The notes below the pieces were generated by a model. It saw only the letters and a program-made list of their open reading frames with translations. It was not told where the DNA came from and ran no database searches. Shown one piece after another: positions 36,385-46,607 of a DNA stretch of 64,000 nt. A program made the translations under genes and the position numbers. The stretch comes from an uncultured Mediterraneibacter sp. Its GTDB lineage: Bacteria > Bacillota > Clostridia > Lachnospirales > Lachnospiraceae. Where the stretch lies: the NCBI GenBank assembly GCA_944384505.1, contig CALWTQ010000005.1, forward strand, positions 1 through 64,000, in the 5' to 3' direction. The stretch's first letter is position 1. Each line of letters starts with the position of its first letter.

Positions 36385-38193
36385 ATGAGAGAATCTATAT
36401 TATACCCGTTTGCCTCCTCTACTCGCCAGGTGCAGGATCTGTGCGGCCTGTGGAAGTTCTGGGCTGACTGGGAAAATAAAGAAGAAAAAAAGGATTTTTC
36501 TGAAGGGCTTTTGCGATATGAGCTTATGCCGGTTCCGGCATGTTATAACGAACTGTATACAGAGAAATATAAAAAAGAATATGCCGGGGACGTATGGTAT
36601 TCTACAGATTTTTTCATTCCTGAAGAGTGGCGGGAAAAGGATGTTGTCCTTAGATTTGGGGGAGTAGGGCACACAGCGGAAATTTTTGTTAACGGGATAT
36701 CTATGGGAATACACACAGGAGGATTTCTCCCTTTTGAATGTATCATTAATGATGCTGTAATATTCGGTGAAAAATCCTGTCTGGTAGTAAGAGCAAATAA
36801 CGAACTGTCAGAAATATCACTTCCGGTTGGGAAAACAGAAGAAAACAATAATGGGAGAAAGCGGGTTATTCCTAATTTTGATTTTTTTCATTATGCAGGG
36901 ATACACAGGCCGGTAAAACTGATGGCGCTGCCAAGAGACAGAATAGAAGATATTAATATACAGACATCTTTTGAAATACTGGAAGGCAGGACTTGCGGAT
37001 ATGTAGACTATGAAATTATCTCCCTCGGGAAAAACAGCCAAATGGAAATCAGAATTTATAACTGCGAGGACAAGATGGTATCCTTCTGTTGCGGGAAAAG
37101 AGGGAGAGCTGTTATTGAAGATGCTAAGCTCTGGGAAATTCATCAGGGGAATTTATATAGATTTCAAGTTCGGATGTTGAATGAAAAACACAGATGCGTC
37201 GATGAGTATGAGCAAATGATAGGAGTCCGGACTGTTGAAATAAAAAATCAGAAGCTGCTTTTAAATAATAAGGAGATATATTTAAAAGGTTTTGGCAGGC
37301 ATGAAGACGCTCCGTTCAGCGGACGCGCCTATAACAGTGTTGTCCAGAAGAAGGACTTTGAGCTGATGAAATGGTGCGGAGCTAATTCGTTTCGAACTTC
37401 TCATTATCCCTATAGTGAAGAGGTCCTGCAGATGGCAGATAAAGAAGGGTTTCTCGTAATTGGAGAAACAGCAGCAGTGGGGATGCAGGATTTTGACGGA
37501 AACTGGCTGGATCCATCCTGTGACTCTTCCGGGCGCTATTTTGGGAACCAGGAAGTCAGACTGCAGGGAAGAGAGAACCATGTAAAACATATAGAACATA
37601 TGATTGCCAGAGATAAAAACCATCCCTGTATTATCATGTGGTCACTTATGAATGAGCCGGATTGTTCAGATACAGGTGCGGAAGACTATTACAATACAGT
37701 ATTCAAAACGGCAAAAAAAGCAGATCCGCAAAAACGGCCAGGAAGTTTTACAATTCATACATCAGTAGGAAGAGACTGCATATACTGGGACTTGTGTGAC
37801 GTTGTTATGCTAAATAAATATAATGGATGGTATTTCGAAGCAGGCATAGACATTGATTGTGCGATGCGGCATTTGCAAGATGAGCTTGAGCTGTGGAGAG
37901 AAACCGGAAAACCGGTTTTAATTTCGGAATTTGGAGCAGATGCGATTACAGGAATGCATGAACTTCCGGCTGTACAGTGGAGCGAGGAGTATCAGATGGA
38001 GTTCCTTAAAAAGACAATGGAAGTATTTAGAAAATTTGAATTTATTGTGGGAGAGCATATATGGAATCTGGCGGACTTTCAGACCGCGGAAGCGCTTCAC
38101 AGAATAAATGGAAACAGAAAGGGGATATTTACAAGAGACAGGAAGCCTAAAATGGCCGCTTTTTTTGTCAAAAATAACTGGAAAGATATGTGA
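36385..38193 (+). CDS. uidA: beta-glucuronidase (GH2)
   Basis: 602 residues, the same size as E. coli GusA. Jelly-roll start (LWKFWADWENK), immunoglobulin-like middle and C-terminal TIM barrel. Acid/base Glu424 lies in WSLMNEPDC, nucleophile Glu515 in SEFGADAITGMH. The Asn577-x-Lys579 motif within NRKGIFTRDRKPK is the pair that recognises the glucuronate carboxylate and separates this group from beta-galactosidases. No signal peptide, so it acts inside the cell on imported glucuronides. It follows rhaD by 14 bases, so glucuronic acid and rhamnose probably come from the same oligosaccharide. Confidence 0.92.
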   Translation: MRESILYPFASSTRQVQDLCGLWKFWADWENKEEKKDFSEGLLRYELMPVPACYNELYTEKYKKEYAGDVWYSTDFFIPEEWREKDVVLRFGGVGHTAEIFVNGISMGIHTGGFLPFECIINDAVIFGEKSCLVVRANNELSEISLPVGKTEENNNGRKRVIPNFDFFHYAGIHRPVKLMALPRDRIEDINIQTSFEILEGRTCGYVDYEIISLGKNSQMEIRIYNCEDKMVSFCCGKRGRAVIEDAKLWEIHQGNLYRFQVRMLNEKHRCVDEYEQMIGVRTVEIKNQKLLLNNKEIYLKGFGRHEDAPFSGRAYNSVVQKKDFELMKWCGANSFRTSHYPYSEEVLQMADKEGFLVIGETAAVGMQDFDGNWLDPSCDSSGRYFGNQEVRLQGRENHVKHIEHMIARDKNHPCIIMWSLMNEPDCSDTGAEDYYNTVFKTAKKADPQKRPGSFTIHTSVGRDCIYWDLCDVVMLNKYNGWYFEAGIDIDCAMRHLQDELELWRETGKPVLISEFGADAITGMHELPAVQWSEEYQMEFLKKTMEVFRKFEFIVGEHIWNLADFQTAEALHRINGNRKGIFTRDRKPKMAAFFVKNNWKDM

Positions 38194-38294
38194 TTTGAAG
38201 AGAAATGGATAAAAATTTACAATGGAAGAATGAAAATGTCAAAAAAAATAAATAAAATGGCAAATGGCTAGAAGATTAAAAAAAGAGAAGAGAC

Positions 38295-38300
38295 TATAAT
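38295..38300 (+). promoter_or_regulatory. -10 box upstream of the sugar-binding lipoprotein gene
   Basis: A perfect TATAAT in the 181-base gap after the glucuronidase gene, with no good -35 box at the right distance, which suggests an activator-dependent promoter for the ABC transport part of the cluster. Confidence 0.4.
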
Positions 38301-38374
38301 AATACTCAAGTAAACGAACACGGTATACGGTGAATGTTTAGAGATTCTAAATTTTAAATGAGGAGGTTTCTGAA

Positions 38375-39853
38375 ATGCGAAGTAAGAAAGTATTATCCTT
38401 TTTATTAGCTGCTGGCATGCTGGCAACGTTAGTGACCGGGTGCTCGTCTAATGGATCGGGAAAAGGTGAAGTATCTGATAGTGGAGAGTGGACAGGAGAA
38501 ATTACTTTTTTTGCAAAGGAATATACGCCATCTGAACCGGATGAGATTAATCCGAATCCGCCTACAAAACTGCAGGAGTATGCAGATGAATATGAAGAAG
38601 CACATCCGGGCGTTACGATCAAATTTGTTGAACTGCCGGGAGATACGGTAATGAATGAATATGTGATGACTCAGGCAGCGGCAAAAACAATGCCAGACAT
38701 TACATTTTTAAATTATGATGCCATAGGTACTCAGATTTCAACTGATATTTTTACTCCGCTGAATGAGTATTTTGAAAAAGAAGATCCATATGTAGAAGGA
38801 AAAACATGGGGCGAAACATTCAATGATACTGTAATGGAAATGATGCAGAAAGGCAACGGCAATTATTATACTGTAAGCGGCGACTATGTAGAAACAGGTA
38901 TCTATTACAACGCAAGAATGTTTGAAGAGGCTGGCATTACTGAAACGCCAGAGAACTGGGAAGAGTTTATAGATGTATGCCAGAAATTAAAGGATGCGGG
39001 ATTTACCCCGTTGGCATGGTCAATGGCACAGGATGATACTTATTCTGTATCATGGACAAACAGGGTGTTCCTTTCTAACTGCTATGTTGATCAGATGGAT
39101 GAAATTGATGTGGACGGTGTAGCGGGAATCAATGATATGGAGAAAGCGCTCGCTCTTAAAAATGGTGTAGTCAGCGTAGATGACGGCAAATATTTGTCCT
39201 ACTTTGAAGCGTTAAAGGATCTGGTGCCGTATCTGAACGATAGTTGGGCATCTAAATCAGATCTCGAAAGAAAATTTATGATGGAAGAAGTTGCGATGTA
39301 CTGGACAGGAAGCTGGCTGCCGAAAAAAATGGCGGATGCAGAGGTAGATTTTGAATTTGGCTCTTTCCCATTCCCGACACCAACAGAGAACACACTTCCG
39401 CCATATACTACAAATGCAGTTACGTCAGGAGCAGTCGGCGGACCGACCGGAAGCTTCCAGTACTGTGTGAGCAACGCGGACTCAAACTCAACAATGAGTG
39501 ATGAGAAGTTAGAAGTTGTTATGGACTGGCTGATGTATATTACAGAGCCGTCACGGTGTTCTGAAATCGTAAATGAATATGGTTCATACTGCCCGACCAT
39601 TGAAGGTTCAACGCCTCTGCCGGAAAATGAACACATGCTGGACAATCTGAATGGTGATTATACAATATATGATGGAGGACAGGGATTAACAGGAACCCTT
39701 TCTGATACCATGTTCCGTAACCTTCATCAGTATATGCTCGGAGAAGTGACAATGGATGAAGTTATTTCCACGCTTTCGGAAACAGTAGAGCAGGAAGTTA
39801 ATATAAAAATAGAAGAAAATCCTGATTGGGACATTGATCAGTATTTAAAGTAA
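38375..39853 (+). CDS. ABC transporter sugar-binding lipoprotein
   Basis: 492-residue family 1 extracellular solute-binding protein. Lipoprotein signal with lipobox Val-Thr-Gly-Cys23, followed by a Ser/Gly linker. The mature part shows the two-lobe pattern (EEAHPGVTIKFVELPGD, YYNARMFEEAGITETPENWE, MYWTGSWLPKK). It delivers an oligosaccharide to the permeases at 44.7-46.5 kb; the ATPase is presumably a shared MsmK-type protein elsewhere. A terminator-like hairpin follows, so it may be made in excess over the downstream genes, as is usual for binding proteins. Confidence 0.93.
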   Translation: MRSKKVLSFLLAAGMLATLVTGCSSNGSGKGEVSDSGEWTGEITFFAKEYTPSEPDEINPNPPTKLQEYADEYEEAHPGVTIKFVELPGDTVMNEYVMTQAAAKTMPDITFLNYDAIGTQISTDIFTPLNEYFEKEDPYVEGKTWGETFNDTVMEMMQKGNGNYYTVSGDYVETGIYYNARMFEEAGITETPENWEEFIDVCQKLKDAGFTPLAWSMAQDDTYSVSWTNRVFLSNCYVDQMDEIDVDGVAGINDMEKALALKNGVVSVDDGKYLSYFEALKDLVPYLNDSWASKSDLERKFMMEEVAMYWTGSWLPKKMADAEVDFEFGSFPFPTPTENTLPPYTTNAVTSGAVGGPTGSFQYCVSNADSNSTMSDEKLEVVMDWLMYITEPSRCSEIVNEYGSYCPTIEGSTPLPENEHMLDNLNGDYTIYDGGQGLTGTLSDTMFRNLHQYMLGEVTMDEVISTLSETVEQEVNIKIEENPDWDIDQYLK

Positions 39854-39887
39854 AGCTGCCTTGATTTTGAATAAAATGATTTAATTG

Positions 39888-39943
39888 AGTTGAGATCTCA
39901 GACCGTGCACAGCAATGATGCTGGGATGGGATCTCAACTTTTT
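39888..39943 (+). terminator. hairpin with T run after the binding-protein gene
   Basis: AGTTGAGATC and its complement enclose a long loop and are followed by five T residues. It probably causes partial termination between the binding protein and the enzyme genes. Confidence 0.6.
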
Positions 39944-39994
39944 GAATTGATAAAAATGTGGCTGCCTATGTTCTGGAGCGGCAGGGAGGTAAAT

Positions 39995-42900
39995 GTGAAA
40001 AAACTACTGGAAGAGGAAAAAATAAAGAATCCGGATCCGATTTTCCGGACAGCGCCTTTTTGGGCATGGAACGGGAAGATGACAAAAGAAGATATAGAAG
40101 AAACAATTAGAGAGATAAAGAAGGCTGGATTCGGAGGAGCATTTGTGCATCCGCGTCCGGGGCTGACGAATGAATATTTATCTGATGAATGGTTCGAATT
40201 GTGGGAAATAGCATTGAAGTCTGCCAAAAAGGAAGGACTGATGCTGTATATATATGATGAGAATACGTATCCGACAGGGTATGCAGGGGGACATATAATC
40301 AGCCAGCTCCCGGACTGCGCTGCTCGTTCTGTAAAGGTCAGACTTTTTGAAACGTATGAGTCACTGCAGAATTTTCAGACGGATCCGGTGATCCCGGAAG
40401 AGACGCGAAAGATGATCCGGCTTTACAAAGCAGAGCGAATTTCAGGATCTATAAGAATTTCGGAAGAGATTACGGAGCAGGAGCTTTCGGAGCCCGGCAG
40501 AGCTTCCTCAGAATGCATTTATATTGGAATCAGTATGGAAACACCATATGCAAGTGCCTGGTTTGCGGGATTTCCGAATACGGATATCCTGCGTCCGGAA
40601 GTTACAAAAGCTTTGCTCGACTGTACTTATAATGAATATAGCAAACAATTCCAAACAGAATTCGGCAGGAGCATCCCGGCTATTTTTTCTGACGAACCGG
40701 GAATTACTCCGGGAAATGTATGGCTGGAAGATCCCATGGCCTTTCCGTTCAGCCGCTTTTTCGCTTCCGAATTTTATAGGAGAAGGGGCTATACATTTGA
40801 GGATAATATGGTGTGCATTCCCTTAGATATGGAAAAAACGCCGGAAGGACGTCCGGCGGGCAAGGTAAGATTTGATTATTACTGTACACTGCGGGAACTA
40901 TGGGCAGAAAACTTCGCAAGTCCGGTTTCCAAATGGTGCGAAGAACATAATATAGCCTGGACGGGACATTTTCTTGATGAGCACTGGCCATACCCCTGGG
41001 GAGGCTGCGCTCCGGCTGTTATGTCTATGTATGAGTATATGCAGTGGCCTGGAATTGATATGTTGATGAGTCATATGCTTAAAGAAGATGGGAAAACGCC
41101 GATGTTGATCAGTGTGAAGGAACTGGAAAGTGCAGGGCGGCAGTTCGGAAAGGAACGTCTGCTCTGCGAGTGCTATGGAGCCGGGGGATGGGATGCATCT
41201 ATTTCGGATTTTAAGAGAATAGGGGACTGGCTCGCGATCCACGGGATTAACTTTTTTAACCAGCATCTTTGGCTGCATTCACTGACCGGAATACGGAAAC
41301 ATGAACACCCGCAGTCATTCGATTTCAGAGAGCCATGGTGGGAAGAATATAAGCATCTGTCAGAGTACTATGCAAGACTTTCATACTTAATGTCTCAGGG
41401 CAGTAATGATCATAGGATGTTGATTCTGAATCCTGTGACAAGCTGGTTTATGAAATATCCGGCACAGCAAAAAGGAGATATTCTCTGGAAATATAGCGAT
41501 ATTCCAGAAGATGATCCGGTGAAAACCTTTATAGAATTTCTTCAGTTGCTGAATGAGAGGCAGACAGGGTTTGATCTGGGGGACGAATTTATTCTTCAGC
41601 GTCATGGGAAGATAGAGGGATCTGAACTCAGAGTAGGGCAAGTATTATATAACTGTATTGTGATTCCGTCAGAAATGAGAAATATACTGTCATCTACGGC
41701 TGACTTGATTGAGAAAGCCGTGCGCGCAGGCGTGAGAGTGATCTATACAGGGGAACTGCCTGGATTTATAGACGGGGAAGCCTGCAGGCCTCTTAAGTGG
41801 AATGCAGAGCATGTAAATCAGGAAGAGCTGCTTGGCGAGATAGATAGAGGGGGATGGAAAATATTTCCGGTTTACGGAGAGGGAATAGAATGCAATTATA
41901 AAGTGCTGGAATCATCAGAACACCTTCTGTGCTTGTCTAACAGCACACCTAAAAAGAGAAGCTGTACAGTGGGACTGCCTGGAACAAAAATATGGGAAAT
42001 TAATCTTTTTACAGGAGAAAAAACAGAGCGTTTTATACAGATATCAGGGGAAACAAGAATAGAATTAAACCCATATGAATTGATTGTGCTGTACTGGATG
42101 GAAGAAAATACAGAATTCAGCCTGGCATCGAAGAATAAAGTTGAGGAACAGGCGCTCCTGCGGCCGAATATAAACGCAAAGGAACTGGAACCGGAAGGCA
42201 TTCATTTAAAGTCGGATAATGTTCTGGTGCTGGATTATGGAGAGTTACATCTGCGAAATAAAGTATATAAGGATATTTATGTAATGGCCGCAGCGGAAAA
42301 GGCGTATCATTCATGCGGTATGGAACAGAATCCTTGGGATATGGCAGTACAGTTTAAACGCCGGTATGTGGACAGAGATAATTTTGAGGCGGGTTCGGGG
42401 TTTACAATGAAGTTTTCATTTGAAATCTGCCAGATGATTGAAAGGCTATTTCTTGTCTGCGAGCATCCTGAGCTATATGACATCAGTGTGAATGGACGCA
42501 CTTTGACGTGGGATAAGAATAATATCTGGCTGGATAAGGAATTTGGGATGCTGGATATCAGCGGGTGCGCGGTATGCGGACAAAACGAGATCCTTATAAA
42601 AGGTGAACCATTTAATCTGATGATGGAAATTCAGCCAGTCTATATCATAGGAAATTTTTCCGTTGATACACAACAGGGGCATTTTCTTTTGAAAAAAGCA
42701 AAAACGTTAAAAATAGGTGGATTAAAAGATCAGGGAGTTGTGTTTTATGGAGGAAGAATTCAATATGACTATCGTTTTTTTGTCCGTAAAGACGAAAAGG
42801 CAGAATATTATGGGGCTGCGATTGGAGACTATGAGGCATCTGCCTTGAGTCTGTATGTAAATGAAAATTATGCCGGAGGACCGGGAATCGGGATGGGAGA

Positions 42901-43129
42901 CGAACTGAATATTACTCCGTGGGTGAAGGAAGGGGAAAATCGTTTGCGGATAGAGCTTTCTTGTTCTCTCAAAAATGTGTTTGGCCCGTTTCATACACAT
43001 GAAAAAATTCGAAATTCTGCGTGGCCGGGAGCGTGGAAAGAAGCCCCCGTTTACGGAAGGCCGGCCAGCTGGGAATATGATACGATCGACTATGGATTAA
43101 AAGAGAATCCTGTATTGAAATGGAGATAA
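39995..43129 (+). CDS. GH106-like alpha-L-rhamnosidase family hydrolase
   Basis: 1044 residues from a GTG start with GGAGG five bases upstream (an ATG further up would begin inside the terminator). The first 400 residues form a catalytic barrel: FRTAPFWAWNGKMTKEDIEE, GAFVHPRPGLTNEYLSDEWF, YIYDENTYPTGYAGG, SDEPG and later acidic segments. This pattern is typical of the GH106-related glycosyl hydrolases with a C-terminal jelly-roll that are annotated as rhamnosidases. No signal peptide. The rhamnose genes beside it support alpha-L-rhamnosidase, but this broad family also has members of unknown specificity. Confidence 0.75.
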   Translation: MKKLLEEEKIKNPDPIFRTAPFWAWNGKMTKEDIEETIREIKKAGFGGAFVHPRPGLTNEYLSDEWFELWEIALKSAKKEGLMLYIYDENTYPTGYAGGHIISQLPDCAARSVKVRLFETYESLQNFQTDPVIPEETRKMIRLYKAERISGSIRISEEITEQELSEPGRASSECIYIGISMETPYASAWFAGFPNTDILRPEVTKALLDCTYNEYSKQFQTEFGRSIPAIFSDEPGITPGNVWLEDPMAFPFSRFFASEFYRRRGYTFEDNMVCIPLDMEKTPEGRPAGKVRFDYYCTLRELWAENFASPVSKWCEEHNIAWTGHFLDEHWPYPWGGCAPAVMSMYEYMQWPGIDMLMSHMLKEDGKTPMLISVKELESAGRQFGKERLLCECYGAGGWDASISDFKRIGDWLAIHGINFFNQHLWLHSLTGIRKHEHPQSFDFREPWWEEYKHLSEYYARLSYLMSQGSNDHRMLILNPVTSWFMKYPAQQKGDILWKYSDIPEDDPVKTFIEFLQLLNERQTGFDLGDEFILQRHGKIEGSELRVGQVLYNCIVIPSEMRNILSSTADLIEKAVRAGVRVIYTGELPGFIDGEACRPLKWNAEHVNQEELLGEIDRGGWKIFPVYGEGIECNYKVLESSEHLLCLSNSTPKKRSCTVGLPGTKIWEINLFTGEKTERFIQISGETRIELNPYELIVLYWMEENTEFSLASKNKVEEQALLRPNINAKELEPEGIHLKSDNVLVLDYGELHLRNKVYKDIYVMAAAEKAYHSCGMEQNPWDMAVQFKRRYVDRDNFEAGSGFTMKFSFEICQMIERLFLVCEHPELYDISVNGRTLTWDKNNIWLDKEFGMLDISGCAVCGQNEILIKGEPFNLMMEIQPVYIIGNFSVDTQQGHFLLKKAKTLKIGGLKDQGVVFYGGRIQYDYRFFVRKDEKAEYYGAAIGDYEASALSLYVNENYAGGPGIGMGDELNITPWVKEGENRLRIELSCSLKNVFGPFHTHEKIRNSAWPGAWKEAPVYGRPASWEYDTIDYGLKENPVLKWR

Positions 43130-43162
43130 GAGCAGACTGGCGTTTGGGTCAGGGAGGTGTAT

Positions 43163-44551
43163 ATGAAACCGAATATTTTAATGATAGTGATGGATCAGCT
43201 GCGTTATGACTGTATCGGTTATGCAGGGAGATATCCTGTAAAAACGCCTAATATGGATCGAGCTGCCGCAATGGGAACATTTTTTGAACATGCATATTCT
43301 CCGCAGCCTCTCTGCTGTCCGGCGCGTCAGTCCATGCTGACATCAAGGCGGCCGGAACGAGATGGACTGCTGTGGAATTATGAAATCTGTTTAAAAACTC
43401 CCTGGCTGTCTGATGAGGGTGAATTTTGGACAAGAGAATTGAAGAAAATGGGATATCGGATGGCGTATATAGGAAAGTGGCATGTGTCGCCGGAACATAC
43501 TCCGATTGATTTTGGCTATGATTATTTTACAGATGATGTGGAATATGTGGAATATCGCAGCCGCGTATTCCCTGGGCATTCTTATAAAAATGAGTTTATG
43601 GGTGAAATAGATCCTATACCGGTAGAACATTCCCGGACGCATTGGCTGTCCGCTTTGGCAATAGAAAAGCTTGAAAAATTTTCTCAAGATAGCAGACCGT
43701 GGCATATACGAGTGGATTTCCCGGAACCCCATCTGCCGTGCCGGCCATGTAAAGAGTTTGCAGAACTATATGAAGAAAAAGACATTCCAAAATGGGAGGG
43801 GTTTGAAGAAACGTTTTTAAACAAACCATACATCCAAAAGCAGCAGATATATAACTGGGGACTGGAAGAAATGACATGGGAAGACTGGGTGCCTGTTGCT
43901 GCAAGGTATTATGCGATTATCTCTCAAGTGGATGATGCGATAGGTCGTATCCTTGCGGCTTTGGAAGAGACCGGGCAGACTCAGAAAACATTGATTTTAA
44001 TCACAGCTGACCATGGGGATTTATGCGGAAGTCACCGCATGATGGATAAGCATTATGTTATGTATGACGATGTTGTGCATGTTCCATTCATTGCTGCATG
44101 GCCGGGAGTCTTGCCGCAGCATAGGAGAGAAAAAAGATTTGTTATGAACTGCCTGGATATTGGACCTACCATATTGGATATCTGCGGAGGAAAGAAGCTC
44201 TCAGAAATAGACGGAAAATCTTTATTGCCTCTGCTAAAGAACGAACAGACAGAAGGCTGGAGAGAGGAAGTAGTTTCAACGTATAATGGGCAGCAGTTTG
44301 GTCTCTATACACAGCGCATGATACGCAATAAAAAATGGAAGTATATATGGAATACAACGGATATCGATGAACTATATAACCTGCAGGAAGATCCGGGAGA
44401 ACTTCACAATCTAATATATAACAAAGAAAATAAAGAGCTTGTTTCAGAAATGAGAAAAAAACTGTATGAAATTCTCAGCAGGGAAGGCGATGGGCTTGTA
44501 AAGACGGTCTGGATGAAAAATCAGCTTTTAGAGAAGACAAAGAAGTTATAA
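43163..44551 (+). CDS. type I sulfatase (Cys type)
   Basis: 463-residue alkaline-phosphatase-fold sulfatase. Metal residues appear in NILMIVMDQLRYDCIGYAG. The formylglycine motif CxPxR is read as Cys51-Cys52-Pro53-Ala54-Arg55, followed by SMLTSRRP. Lys/His residues in YIGKWHVSP and the late metal segment ITADHGDLCGSHRM complete the site. Cys-type sulfatases in anaerobes need the radical-SAM maturase anSME, which is not in the window. No signal peptide: it would desulfate imported sugars. The start at 43163 has GGGAGG. It lies between the rhamnosidase and the permeases. Confidence 0.93.
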   Translation: MKPNILMIVMDQLRYDCIGYAGRYPVKTPNMDRAAAMGTFFEHAYSPQPLCCPARQSMLTSRRPERDGLLWNYEICLKTPWLSDEGEFWTRELKKMGYRMAYIGKWHVSPEHTPIDFGYDYFTDDVEYVEYRSRVFPGHSYKNEFMGEIDPIPVEHSRTHWLSALAIEKLEKFSQDSRPWHIRVDFPEPHLPCRPCKEFAELYEEKDIPKWEGFEETFLNKPYIQKQQIYNWGLEEMTWEDWVPVAARYYAIISQVDDAIGRILAALEETGQTQKTLILITADHGDLCGSHRMMDKHYVMYDDVVHVPFIAAWPGVLPQHRREKRFVMNCLDIGPTILDICGGKKLSEIDGKSLLPLLKNEQTEGWREEVVSTYNGQQFGLYTQRMIRNKKWKYIWNTTDIDELYNLQEDPGELHNLIYNKENKELVSEMRKKLYEILSREGDGLVKTVWMKNQLLEKTKKL

Positions 44552-44722
44552 ATTTGCAGCAAGGAAAATCTGTATGACTGCAGTACAGAACAGGTGCGAG
44601 AGATGGTCAAAAACCTGCATAAAGTAAGCAAAACAAATAAAGGAATTTTTAATAGATTTTGTTATATTTGTCGTATAAAACAGATATACGGAAAAGTGCA
44701 GCAGGAAGGAGGGAGCTGTTAA

Positions 44723-45652
44723 ATGAATGAAGTGATTAACAGCAAAAGAGCGGTGAAGCGAAAAAAATCACCGTACCGTTCGCAGGCAATTATGGGATTT
44801 CTTATGATTGTGCCGACATTTATCTTTTTAGGGGTATTTAAATATTATCCGGCGTTGTCATCATTTTTTTATGCTTTCACGAGATGGAATGGTTTTTCGG
44901 ATCCGGTATTTATTGGCGTGGACAATTTTGTGCAGCTTTTTCACGACGAAGTATTCTGGCAGTCCTGCAAAAATGTTGTTCTTTGGACAATTGTTTATTG
45001 CGCACAATGCATTATTCCGCCTCTCTTTGCAGCGGAGCTGATATTTCATCTTAAAAGTAAAAGAGGACAGTATTTTTACCGTGTAATCTTGATTATTCCT
45101 ATGGTCGTTCCTGAAATAGTAAATCAGCTGATCTGGCAGCTGATCTATGACGGGGATATCGGAATGTTCAATCGTCTTCTTGAGCTGATCGGATTAGGAA
45201 ATCTTACCCAGGACTGGCTTGGAAATCCGAATACGGCTATGATTGCGCTTATGTGCATGAATTTCCCATGGATACATGCGTTTAATATGCTTATGTTCTA
45301 TGCGGGGCTTCAGGCGATTCCGGGAGATGTATTGGAATCTGCTACAATGGATGGACTTGGCGCCTGGGGGAAAATCAGGAAGATGCATTTCCCATACTTG
45401 ATCGGACAGGTTAAAATTGCTCTCGTGCTTGCTATTATCGCATGTATACAGAATGTTACAGCTCCATTAGTAATGACCAGCGGCGGACCGGGATATGCAA
45501 CGTATGTACCGGCGCTTCACATGTATTTATCTGCGTTTTCAAATTCCAGGTTCGGGTATGCATGCGCAATTGGAATCATCCTGTTTATTGTGGTAATGTT
45601 GTTGACTATGCTTACAAACCGTTTGCAGTCGCAGACTGACTTCGATGCTTAG
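44723..45652 (+). CDS. ABC transporter permease (MalF/LacF type)
   Basis: 309 residues with six predicted membrane helices; a basic start and the first helix MGFLMIVPTFIFLGVFKYYP are typical of carbohydrate uptake family 1 permeases. The cytoplasmic EAA-type loop reads LESATMDGLGAWGKIRKMHFPYL. It would pair with the next permease and the lipoprotein at 38.4 kb. The gap of 171 bases before it may hold its own promoter, but I see no convincing -35/-10 pair. Confidence 0.95.
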   Translation: MNEVINSKRAVKRKKSPYRSQAIMGFLMIVPTFIFLGVFKYYPALSSFFYAFTRWNGFSDPVFIGVDNFVQLFHDEVFWQSCKNVVLWTIVYCAQCIIPPLFAAELIFHLKSKRGQYFYRVILIIPMVVPEIVNQLIWQLIYDGDIGMFNRLLELIGLGNLTQDWLGNPNTAMIALMCMNFPWIHAFNMLMFYAGLQAIPGDVLESATMDGLGAWGKIRKMHFPYLIGQVKIALVLAIIACIQNVTAPLVMTSGGPGYATYVPALHMYLSAFSNSRFGYACAIGIILFIVVMLLTMLTNRLQSQTDFDA

Positions 45653-45668
45653 ACAGGAGGTGAGGAGA

Positions 45669-46496
45669 GTGAAAAAAAGAGTACATTCAAAATTGATTAT
45701 ACATGTATGCCTGCTGCTGCTTGTATTTTTAATGCTTTATCCGATTATATTTATGCTGTTTACATCTTTTAAAGATAATCCGGAGTTTTTTCGCAATTTC
45801 TGGGGTCCGCCTATGGAACTGCATTTTGAGAATTTCAGGATTGCATGGAATTATTTGAAAAGCAGCTTCCTGAATACGATTATCGTCTGTGTAATCAGTG
45901 TACCGGGTGTTCTGATCACAGGATCGCTGAGTGCATATGCGTTTGCAAGGCTGCGCTTTCCGCTTAAAAACTTTTTTTACTATATGATACTGGCGCTGAT
46001 GATGATTCCGAACATCCTTGTTCTGATCCCGTCATTTGTTATGGTAGCTGACATGGGACTGCTTAATACATACTGGGGAGTTGCTCTGCCGGCCATTGCC
46101 AATGGTGAAGCCTTTACAATATTTGTACTGAGAGGATTTTTTGTCGGCCTTCCGGAGGAGATTTTTGAAGCGGCCCGCATTGACGGGGCAAGTGAACTGA
46201 AAATCTATTATAAAGTAGCGGTGCCGCTTTCTCTGCCGATAATGGGCACAGTATTTATCATGAGGCTTCTGAACGACTGGAATGACTATCTGTGGCCGTC
46301 TTTGACACTGAGCGATCCGAGTAAATGGACAATTGCGGTTGCCATTAAAGCATTTAAAGCTGAATTTGATCTGCTTCCACAATGGGGGCCGCTGTATGCC
46401 GGTTTCGCGTTGACAGTAATTCCATTATTTATTTTCTTCGCATTTACTATGAAATACTATGTAGAAGGAATTACTGCAGGGGCGGTAAAAGGATGA
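45669..46496 (+). CDS. ABC transporter permease (MalG/LacG type)
   Basis: 275 residues from a GTG start with AGGAGG eight bases upstream. Six membrane helices and the EAA loop EIFEAARIDGASELKIYYKVAVPLS are clear. The last family-typical segment is YYVEGITAGAVKG at the C-terminus. It lies 16 bases after the first permease. No ATPase gene follows, as is usual when one multitask ATPase serves several importers. Confidence 0.95.
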   Translation: MKKRVHSKLIIHVCLLLLVFLMLYPIIFMLFTSFKDNPEFFRNFWGPPMELHFENFRIAWNYLKSSFLNTIIVCVISVPGVLITGSLSAYAFARLRFPLKNFFYYMILALMMIPNILVLIPSFVMVADMGLLNTYWGVALPAIANGEAFTIFVLRGFFVGLPEEIFEAARIDGASELKIYYKVAVPLSLPIMGTVFIMRLLNDWNDYLWPSLTLSDPSKWTIAVAIKAFKAEFDLLPQWGPLYAGFALTVIPLFIFFAFTMKYYVEGITAGAVKG

Positions 46497-46607
46497 GAAA
46501 TGAGATTCGAACATAATGCAGCGGATAAGTGGAATGGACATGTCGGCGGAAACATGCGATAATAGTATCTGATATTTCAGAACAGATGACGCGTTAGGAG
46601 TGGGAAG

